A stretch of DNA of 64,000 nucleotides, taken from assembly GCA_019787685.1 (NCBI GenBank), contig JAHNUO010000049.1, positions 1 to 64,000 of the forward strand. The letters are read 5' to 3'. The notes beneath the pieces were generated by a model. That model saw nothing but the letters and a program-made list of their open reading frames with translations, ran no database searches and was not told the DNA's origin. The stretch comes from Chiua virens. Its lineage: Eukaryota; Basidiomycota; Agaricomycetes; Boletales; Boletaceae. Shown one piece after another: positions 10,640-19,973 of this stretch (position 1 is the first letter of the stretch; each line of letters starts with the position of its first letter). The position numbers and the translations under genes are program-made.

Positions 10640-13110
10640 ATGGTGTGACCATCCACATGGTCCCGGCTGGTTATCTCGTCCGCGCTCGTTACGCGCCGGT
10701 GTTCGTGCATGCCCAACGGTTTTCTGGTTCTTTTCGGGTCACTCGTCCGTCCCACCGACTCCCACGACTTGAATGGCCTGTCACTACAGCTAGGCTTTAA
10801 TGCGTACCGAGGCTCACATGCGCTCGCAAACGACGGAGGCCACATGGTCAGAGTACCGATTAGAGTCTGTCATACAGAATCCTGGGTTTCATGGGGACAT
10901 TAAAGATGAGCGGGACGTCGCGAAATTCTCCAGTAACTGGCACAGGTGCCCACACAAACAGAATGCACTTCACTCTCTCTCGTGCCCTTGTCAATTTGGC
11001 TATTTTAGCTGCTGCTGCGGCAGCCTCACCCGCTGGGCAGACAAACAGCATAGCTATCCCGATTGCTAAACGTTCTGGTTTGCTCAACGCTGACAAGAGC
11101 GTCAATTTTGACGCACTCAATTCTCATGTCTCATCGGTCAAAGCGTACGTTGCATACGCTATCACTCTATGTCTTCTCAAATATCCTGTCTAGCAAGATT
11201 CTTCGTGGTCTTGAGAATTTCGAGAGAAACACCGGGACAATCCACCCGTCCACTTTGGAAGGCAGAAGAAAACACGGAGCTGGTGTCCCATTGACCGACA
11301 TAAACCACGAAGAGGGATGGTACGGTACTATTGAAGTCGGTACTCCCCCCAAGCGCTTCACTGGTGAGTCCTTATCGTACTCTCTACGAACTTCTTTAGT
11401 CACTCCCTCAAGTCCTTCTCGACACTGGTTCTAGGTGAGCACCTGTATTGCTAACTTGAATCTTGTCTCAATTCGATCACAGCACCTCCTTCATAGCTGA
11501 AGCTCAATGTGGACCGTCCTGCGATAACCACACTCGCTGGGATCATAAGTCCTCTTCAACCTCGCGCGACTTGCACAAGAATTTCACCCTCACGTACGGA
11601 GGTGGATCCAGCGTCTCGGGTGAATTATATACAGATGACGTGACCATTGCTGGCTTCACCGTACGTCTTGTAGTCTATAGATCTGATCATTTCTGACGGC
11701 CAAACAGGCGTGCAATCAGACCCTGCTAGCGGCAGAGGTGTACTCTACTGGGCTAAACAAGTCTCGGTTCCCCCCAGATGGACTGATGGGAATGGCTTTC
11801 CAATACATCGCTGCGTATAATTCCAGTCCCGTGTTTCCGTCTCTCGTCTCCCAAGGAACGGTGGAGGATCCACGCTTCGCTTTCAAGCTCTCCCCTTCCG
11901 GAGCTGAGTTGCACATCGGTGGAGTAAACCATCATTTGTACACTGGGAACATCACCTATACCCCTGTCACGCAGAAGGTACCGAGACTTCGGATCTAAGT
12001 GAGCCCCGGATGCTAACATTGATATAGGCTTACTGGCGGGTGATGATGGACAGTGTCCAGGTTAACGGTCGACAAGTCCTGGGCAATGTCGATTCTATCA
12101 TCGATACTGGTACTACCCTCATTATTGGCCATATGTTAGACGTTTCTGCACTGTACTCTACCGTTGGTGGCACGTATATTGGCAAGGGGTTTTATACCTG
12201 TGAGTTGGAATGTGCTTGTGCATTTGGATTTCATTGACACGTTACAGTTCCATGCAATTCTTTCCCGAGTTTCAGTCTCACGTTTAATGGGACTCATAAG
12301 TCGTTCCCAATCGTTGCTTCAGCGCTCAACCTTGGCCCTGTTTCAAATGGTTCGTCTGATTGCGTTAGTGGCCTCGTCGGCATGGAGGTCGCTCGTGAGT
12401 CTTCATACCCCTTATCTCTTTAGTACTTTCTGTTGACTACATCTCTCGCGCCCTTCCACCAGCGTTCTGGATTGTCGGAGATGTTTTCCTGCAGGGTGTC
12501 TATACCGTCTTTGATTACGGTAAAGCCCGAGTCGGATTCGCACAGCTCGCTTGAGTCTCGCAAGCCGTGGGGTAATCGGATAAATTCATCCGAAGCCCCG
12601 GTTAATACGTGGTCATTGGGTGTCCTCGTATGCACTAGCAGCTTCTTTGCCCATTATCTTTCCACTAACCATTGTCATAGAATGCAACCATCCGGATCTT
12701 CTATAGCAGATCCGAAACAATTGATCTGTATATGCCGTAGTAGGTAGCAGATGATCGACATGTTTGATACTACCTCGCGATATGGGATTGAGATTTTGTA
12801 CATCAATGATATTTTTATTGATTCGAGTCGTAGGGTGTCGTCGCCCAGATGTGTCGAATGCCTCATCTTTCCCGCTCCTTTGTTCTTCCTCCCATCTTCT
12901 CAGACATCTAGGCTGAGGCTGAGGCTCTGGCAGCAGGCCGCCAGTGGTGGCCTCGTCATAATTGTGAACATAGCTGCAATGACGTTAGATCCCGTTCGTG
13001 CTCCGTTTCCCACTAATAAAAAAGATGTTCAAGGCATGTCATCATTGTGACTCGTCAAGGCTTCGCACGCATCAGGACGGTGCACGCAACGTCGGGAAAC
13101 ATCGTACAAG
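10640..13110 (+). repeat. Segmental duplication, unit A
   Basis: Matches 17,010-19,550. Shared landmarks upstream of the protease gene include gcgctcgttacgcgccg and ttcttttcgggtcactcgtc. Downstream, ctctggcagcaggccgccag followed by tggtgg recurs, as does a stretch around caggacggtgcacgcaacgtcggg. The gene body is far more similar than the flanks. Confidence 0.8.
10963..12554 (+). CDS. Secreted pepsin-like aspartic protease A
   Basis: Predicted 410 aa from eight exons: 10963-11144, 11194-11363, 11413-11434, 11483-11660, 11708-11977, 12028-12199, 12248-12394 and 12463-12554. All phases agree. A signal peptide (MHFTLSRALVNLAILAAAAA) and a propeptide precede the mature family A1 fold. The two catalytic motifs are VLLDTGSS and SIIDTGTT. 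The first lies in a 22-nt microexon that ends inside the Ser codon. The flap reads LTYGGGSSVSG, where relatives including copy B have YGDGS. The C-terminal FWIVGDVFL and FDYGKARVGFA are typical of polyporopepsin-like fungal enzymes. Likely secreted acid endopeptidase. The start was chosen because it gives the signal peptide; an upstream in-frame ATG would bury it. It is duplicated at 17.5 kb. Confidence 0.9.
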
Positions 13111-13899
13111 ATCTCGAGCTTTTCCTGCGAGACCTCTAGGACAAAGCGATGCCCACTCCAGTCACAGATCTGGAGGTGTCCAATTGCGGAATTCACATTG
13201 CCCTTGCATGCAGCTGGTCCATATGGCAAATAGACCTGCCTGATCTCTACATCTCGTCGTACACTCCCACACTCTCTGCTGGAGAAGGTCAAGTCAAGGG
13301 GATCGCGCTGTGGGGGCTGAGACTGGTAGGGATCAAATGGCGAAGTAAGGATCATTCACGATAGGGTAATTCCCTGACGGTCATAGATCAGCACGGGTTT
13401 CGCAGTTCAACCCACCTCAAAGCATTAGCCGATCGACGTGAGCGATTGTGTACACGCTAATCCATCAGACGCATCCATAGGGGATGATACACCTAACGAG
13501 CATATCTAACGAGTGAATTGGGAGCATGGAGATGGGAAAAGAAGCACTTGTTGTTTTCTGGACACGAAAGGAAAGATGGACGGGTGGGGGCAGGACACAA
13601 GCAAACGCAGTCTTCCGATGAGATGATGGGGCTGATGGGAGAGTGAGATCGGCACTTGAGACATTTAGGGAGGATTGATTAGCGGATATGATGCAAGGTA
13701 AGGAACCGCAGATTGTCCTGTCAAGATCCAGAAAACTTGTGATTGTGCCCTGGCTGGTGGTTCCGAACAGCGACTAGTGTGAAGGGGCGCTAACCAAAAG
13801 ACGGGGACAATGCGCGGAGGTGACGCGGTGATATATGATCCGAAGACATGCACGTGAGTCGGGGCTGCGAGTCATCGACACGCGCTTGTTCTTGGAATC
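12555..13899. other. Intergenic, with the tail of duplication unit A
   Basis: The first 550 bp are the decaying 3' flank shared with 19.08-19.55 kb. The rest (13.1-13.9 kb) holds only short frames without recognised motifs. Confidence 0.45.
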
Positions 13900-16194
13900 G
13901 TACTTTCATCTGCCTCAAACGTTTACTAAATTGCGTCAAGCGCTGGTACGGAGAAAGTGTGAGTGCATGGAAAGGAGAACCGAAAGGATTATGCTAACGA
14001 GATACAAGCATCAAATGAAAATGCTTCCGGATCCAGCATTGACAGCCTCAGGCAGTTCATTATTCAACCAATCCGTCGTCTGGCATCGCAATAGCAAACA
14101 TCTCTTCGTTACATCTGTGGACGGCCGCATTCACCATCTCGACGTATCCACCGGGAACAGGCTCTCGAAATGGTGCATCCACAGAAACGATCACCTTCGG
14201 TGCATCGCCCGGGCCTTCCCAAGCGACGGTACATACATCGCAGCTTCCACTGGTCGGACCGTGTCCTTCTGGGACGCAGTGACGCATGTACAACTCAGGT
14301 CTCTCATCGAACATGCTGACACTGTCGAATCCTTGGCCGTATCTCCAAATCACGAAATGGTGGTGAGCGTGCGCAACACCATCACGCTACGAGATTTGTG
14401 CAGCATTCTTCCTGCTCGCTATTGGGACAGTGTGAGTGCAGCTCTCCAAACAGTGCCACAGCTTTCCTCATTGCAGCCCAAAGGACACCCGAGCTCTTTA
14501 CGACAAGCTTACAGACCTCCAGAAATGCTATAAAGAGCAGTTGCACCAACTCCGGCTCGCCCCTCTCACCGCTGAACTGAACCGCTGGAAACATTCGGTT
14601 GCCACCAAGACGGACAAACTTGCTGCTGTGCGCCAAGAGCTCGACCGGTTTCGTCACACGAGATCCTCTTCGCGCGCCGTGACCTCTGGACATCCAAAAC
14701 CCGCGTGCACGAGATTCACGAACAGTACCAAGTCCACCTAACGGACACCACCTCGAGTATTGTACAAGATCAACCCGAAGCACCTCCCATTCAGCATTCC
14801 GTTGCCGACTCTGATGCGTATGCCGAGAAGGCGCTCATTTGCACCCTCGAAAGCTTGAATACAGTTATTCAACGGACCTCGATGTCTATATCAATGTATC
14901 TGATCCACCACATCCAGTATCCTAGTGCCGAGGAACGATTGTCCGCAACACAACGTGCCTCCAAGTCAACCTCTCGATCCTTGGTCGACCGCTTACAAAC
15001 TGTGTCACACCACGACGCCGCTTCGCACTTAGCGCTCACGTTTCGTGCCTACATCACATCTTACCTATTCACAATCATTTCGTCGTAGGCCGCGGACAAT
15101 GGGACCGACGAACTCTTAAGCGAAATGTGTGGACAATTGTGCAGATCAAGCAAGCTGTCGATCTTCAGATACTATTGTTGTTAACGGTACCAACAGAATC
15201 CCAGGCCTTCGCTGCCAGCTGGCGCTCGCTGACGCACACCAATATACCCGACTGCACCAGAGATGCATCTGAAACTCTCGTCTCGCATGTCATACCAGGG
15301 ATTGCCGACATCGCTGTCACCACTGACTCCGCCGCTTCCACATCCGACATAGCGTCCAAGCTGTCAACCAAGTTCGGGCACAACGTCTCATCCATGGTCA
15401 CAACCGCCGAGAAGCTCAGGGAATTGATCGGGGAAGTGCTTGAGGCGAGGTCCTGGTTCGTCCTGCGCAGACGTTCGACGAGACCTTCATGATGGTGGAC
15501 CCTGATAAAGGAGGTCGTCCAAGAGTCGCAAAATTCGGGGTCGAGTGCCAACACTTTTACGAGGTCCACTGTAGTCAGGGCATCGGTCATTCTCCAGGAA
15601 AACAGGTGGGACTAATATGGGATCGACCCCAACTACTGTATTCGCATCTCTATTGCCGTGCGTGCGAAACCGAACAAACGATAGACTTCGATGTACCTGG
15701 GCTCCCACGTAAGATATACACAGACTCTGCGTGTGAACCAGCTGGAAAGAAATGTATGTGATTTCCTATGAGGAGTCTGGCTTGACTATCCACTTTTTTC
15801 GCCTCTAGGTTCATTAAGAAAGTACCCTGTACCATATCCCGTCTTGTTGAAGAGTTTTTGTCCTCCGGACACACCCGTAGCACGATATCCTGTGTGCTAT
15901 GATCCCATATATTTTCCTGAAAAACGCCGCGAACTTTTTGAATGTCCTCATAATTTCTGTCCTTGGCTTAAAACTGTTCTCAATGGACACTCTGCTCATT
16001 GTGTTGGTTGCCAGGTTGAGTTTGCTGGCTCTGTGTGCTATAACGGTGTGTCCGTGGGATTTCTTTTTGGTTTTTCTATCCGGACAACACCCATGAATCA
16101 AATTTGGCTGTGCTTCCGGCTGGTGTCCTTCACGCTACCACGACCTCACTCCCTACCATATGTAGTCCTCGTCTACACGATTCTCTTTCGTTAA
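13900..16194 (+). pseudogene. WD40/coiled-coil/Cys-rich gene, copy 3 (most complete, frameshifted)
   Basis: Blocks in order are: WD40-like blades (about 14050-14420: VVWHRNSKHLFVTSVDGRIH, TVSFWDAVTHVQLRSL, MVVSVRNTITLRDL); a helical segment (14440-14650: LTAELNRWKHSVATKTDK); a second helical segment (14705-15088: VHEIHEQYQVHLTDTTSSIV, MSISMYLIHHIQYPSAEE); a block at 15127-15470 (FAASWRSLTHTNIPD, KLSTKFGHNVSSMV); and a Cys-rich tail (15489-16194) that reads on across a plausible intron (15755-15808) as KKC|SLRKYPVPYPV with motifs CPPD, CYDP, CPHNFCP and CVGC. Near 14650 the copy lacks about 7 nt relative to copy 2 (RFPDVSHE becomes RFRHTRS), shifting the frame. Function unknown. The Cys pattern hints at metal binding, but that is inference. 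It could still be expressed if the shift is hidden by splicing. Confidence 0.6.
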
Positions 16195-16229
16195 CACGGT
16201 TTTGAAAATCGTTGGGGCATCATTTGTGA

Positions 16230-16350
16230 CGATGAGATATCAAGATTCCTATCACTCTGGACCTAAGTCGTACGGGATGCAGGTGGCAAGCGGCGGGCGG
16301 GCCGTGAGTTCTGTTGTGGTGTTTGTCAATTGACTGGCCCGTGAAGTATG
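16230..16350 (+). repeat. Dispersed repeat, copy 1
   Basis: Matches 35,930-36,045 in the same orientation. Shared pieces include gggatgcaggt against ggaatgcaggt, gccgtgagtt, tttgtcaattgactgg, ccgtgaag and gaatgcaagattgta. No coding potential. Possibly part of a transposon or a non-autonomous element. Confidence 0.65.
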
Positions 16351-16374
16351 AATGCAAGATTGTAAGCGCACGTG

Positions 16375-16935
16375 CGCCGCTATCAATTACTGATACGACA
16401 CCATCTTTCGCGACACTTCTTCCATCCCAGACACTACTCTCTACGCGCACGTTAATGCGGTGGCATGTTTCACCCTACGTATCTTCTACGACACCGTCCT
16501 CAATTCGTTGGCAGGGTGGAAGCCATTGTGGCAGATGGTCGTCAATTATGGTCTGGAGATCTCGAGACCACGCCCAGAAATACAACGACAGCATCCATAG
16601 CTTTCTACACGGGCTCACTGGCAGGAAGCTACGTCTTGCGCGCCCAGGCAATCCCTCTAGAGGAAAAGGAAGGTAAGGGGGGTTTTCTTGCGAGAAGAAA
16701 CAAGAGCCATCGATGGTGTTTTGATTGGGATGGCCGAGAGACTTTTCGAGAAGCGCCCAGAGCTACTAGGTCGTTCCTCTGTCGCTCAACTATTGATATC
16801 CGTCAGGTCATCTGTTTCTGAGTCGGGTGCGTTTGGTTCCACTAACGCGAAACTCACATAGCTGCAAACAAACGTTTCAGTTACCTTGTTATTATATTGG
16901 GAAGACGTCCGGTCCGGGCGTAAACACGGCGGCTC
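16375..16935 (+). pseudogene. ORC5 fragment, copy 2 (intron retained)
   Basis: Opposite in orientation to the parent. It encodes HVNAVACFT, IFYDTVLNSLAGW and other pieces of the ORC5 N-terminal exon with frameshifts, then KSHRW and a segment matching VILIERAERLFEK. It continues through the parental first intron (gtgcgtttggttccactaac in both) into the next exon (YWEDVRSG against SWEDIRPA). Because the intron is kept, the copy came from genomic DNA rather than an mRNA. The copy stops shortly after this exon. Confidence 0.8.
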
Positions 16936-17009
16936 CGCTGGCGAGATGCAGCTTCAGATCATACGCCGTGAGCTGTGACGCACCAATCGATACGTTCATG
17001 GTCATGGTG

Positions 17010-19550
17010 ATAGTATTCCCCATGTGGTGACCGCCGCTATTCTGCGCTCGTTACGCGCCGATGCTCGTGCCGGCTTCAGCAAAAACGTGGTTATCAAATC
17101 GGGGAGGCACAGGCGTGCCAGTTGTCGTTTTCTTGTTCTTTTCGGGTCACTCGTCCGTCCAAATGTTGCTACCGCAATTCTACTGCACGTCAAGTGCTAT
17201 GCACAAAAGGTCGATCATAAGAACTTGGGGTTGAAAACGTAGGCTTTCTTACTGGGTGTTACAGTCCCCTGAAACACCTCGGGCTTGTCAACGGCCTGTC
17301 ACTATAGCTAGGGTTTTATGTGTACCGAGGCTCACATGCGCTCGCCTAGGACGGAGCCTGAGGTTACATGGTCAGTATTGATTAGAGTCCGTCATACAGA
17401 AGCCTGGGTTTCATGAGGACATTCAAGATGAGCGGGACGTCGCGAAATTCTCCACAGGTCCCCCATTTTTTTGTGTACACGAACAGAATGCACGTCACAC
17501 TCTCTCGCTCCTTTGTCAATTTGGCTATTTTAGCTGCTGCGGTGGCCTCGCCCGCTGGGCAGACGAATAGCATAGCTATCCCGATTGCCAAACGCTCTGG
17601 TTTGCTCAACGCTGACAAGAGCGTCAATTTCGACGCACTCAATTCTCATGTCTCATCGGTCAAAGCGTACGTTGCATACGCTATCACTCTATGTCTTCTC
17701 AAATATCCTGTCTAGCAAGGTGCTTGGTGGTCTTGAGAATTTCGAGAGAAACACCGGGACAATCCACCCGTCCACTTTGGAAGGCAGAGAAGAACACGGA
17801 GCTGGTGTCCCATTGACCGACTTCAACCACGAAGAGGGATGGTACGGTACTATTGAAGTCGGTACTCCCCCCAAGCGCTTCACTGGTGAGTCCTTATCGT
17901 ACTCTCTACGAACTTCTTTAGTCACTCCCTCAAGTCCTTCTCGACACTGGTTCTAGGTGAGCACCTGTGTTGTTAACTTAAATCTTGTCTCAATTCGATC
18001 ACAGCACCTCCTTCATAGCTGAAGCTCAATGTGGACCGTCCTGCGATAACCACACTCGCTGGGATCATAAGTCCTCTTCAACCTCGCGCGACTCGCACAA
18101 GAATTTCACCCTCACGTACGGAGATGGATCCGTCGTCTCGGGTGAACTATATACAGATGACGTGACCGTTGCTGGCTTCACCGTACGTCTTGTAGTCTAT
18201 AGATCTGATCATTTCTGACGGCCAAACAGGCGTGTAATCAGACCCTGCTGGCGGCAAAGGTGTACTCTACTGGGTTAAACAAGCCTCGGTTCCCCCCAGA
18301 TGGACTGATGGGAATGGGCTTCCAATACCTCGCTGCGTATAATGCCAGTCCCGTGTTTTCGTCTCTCGTCTCCCAAGGAAAGGTGGAGGATCCACGCTTC
18401 GCTTTCAAGCTCTCCCCTTCCGGAGCTGAGTTGCACATCGGTGGAGTAAACCATCATTTGTACACTGGGAACATCACCTATACCCCTGTCACGCAGAAGG
18501 TACCGAGACTTCGGATCTAAGTAAGCTCTGGATACTAACATTGATATAGGCTTACTGGCAGGTGATGATAGACAGTGTCCAGGTTAACGGTCAGCCGATC
18601 CTGGGCAATGTCGATTCTATCATCGATACTGGTACTACCCTCATTATTGGTCCTCTGTTAGACGTTTTGGCACTGTACGCTACCATTGGTGGTACATATA
18701 TTGGCCAAGGTTTTTATACCTGTGAGTTGGAATGCGCTCGTGCATTTGGATTTCATTGACATTTTACAGTCCCATGCAATTCTTTCCCGAGTTTCAGTCT
18801 CAAGTTTAATGGGACTCATAAGTCGTTCCCAATCGCTGCTTCAGCGCTCAACCTTGGCCCTGTTTCGAATGGTTCGTCTGATTGCGTTAGTGGTATCGTT
18901 GGCCTGGACATCGGCGTTCGTGAGTCTTCATACCCCTTATCTCTTTAGTACTTTCTGTTGACTACATCTCTTGCGTCGTTCCATCAGCGTTCTGGGTTGT
19001 CGGAGATGTTTTCTTGCGGGGTGTCTATACCGTCTTTGATTACGGTAAAGCCCGAGTCGGATTCGCACAGCTCGCTTGAGTGTCACAAGCCATGGGGTAA
19101 CCGGGTAAATTTATTTATTTGAGGCCTCTGTCGAACATGCGGTTCTCGAGTGTCTTGGTTTATACGATGGTCGCAAAAAAGGATATGTGTGGCTTTATTC
19201 TTCCGAGTGTGTTTCTCGTTCGCCTGCGGACAACCATGATGAACGCCTGTCTTGTTGTACAAATCTATCAATGATATTTCATTCGCTGGAAGTTGTAGGT
19301 CATCGCCGAGATGCGTCGAATGCCTTGACTTTCCCGCGCCTTTCTCCCTCTCACGTTCTCAGACCTCTGGCAGCAGGCCGCCAGTGGTGGGCTTGCCCAT
19401 AATTGTAAACGCGAGCAAGCTTATAGCTGCAATGACCTTATAGGACCGATCCCGTTCATGTTCCGTTGCCCGCAGCCACAGACATCAAGACATATCGACG
19501 AGGCTTCGTACATGCACGGTGCGCGCAATGTCGGGCAACACGGTATCCCC
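17010..19550 (+). repeat. Segmental duplication, unit B
   Basis: Second copy of the protease-bearing unit (compare 10,640-13,110). It has an extra 45 bp or so near 17,070-17,115 and lacks other short pieces. Protease introns 1 and 2 are identical in the two units, whereas the outer flanks differ clearly. Confidence 0.8.
17488..19079 (+). CDS. Secreted pepsin-like aspartic protease B
   Basis: Predicted 410 aa from exons 17488-17666, 17716-17885, 17935-17956, 18005-18182, 18230-18499, 18550-18721, 18770-18919 and 18988-19079, all in phase. A signal peptide (MHVTLSRSFVNLAILAAAVA) precedes a propeptide and a family A1 peptidase domain with VLLDTGSS (in a 22-nt microexon), the flap LTYGDGSVVSG and the second site SIIDTGTT. 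The end is FWVVGDVFLRGVYTVFDYG. It differs from copy A by one fewer signal residue, one extra codon before FWVV (GLDIGVP against GMEVAP) and scattered substitutions. No disabling mutation is seen, so both paralogues look functional. Likely an extracellular acid endopeptidase. Confidence 0.9.
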
Positions 19551-19973
19551 GGGCCATGTCGTCGATTTACAGCGGAGCGATTCAATGGGAGCTCGAAAAC
19601 CCTGTCAGTTCGTTTGCTCGAATTCAGATATGGTAACTCCCGAGTTCAAACTCGATTGTCTAACTGTAATTATCCGAATCGCATTCGACTGCCAGTGAAT
19701 GACCCTTTCCCCATAGGGAGCACGCTCACTATAGTCGCAGAGAAAATTTGGGTCCGTTCGAGCTATTTTCATCATTACATCGAATATCATATACGTAGTC
19801 GATACAGTAGACATTGACGAGGACGAGAAGCATGTTGAAATGAGCGAGATGCCATCAACATTGTATAAACGAAAGGCGGGCGGGTGTGGCCTAGATCTGG
19901 ATCCAGAACGGGAATAAAACAAAGAAAGCCAAGGTAGGGGGCAAACCAAAAAAAAAAACGACGCAACGACCCT
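19080..19973. other. Convergent spacer between protease B and dynein tail genes
   Basis: Holds the 3' flank of the protease and an A-run near 19,949-19,958. I see no supported gene and, importantly, no dynein motor sequence following the tail stop codon. Confidence 0.6.
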
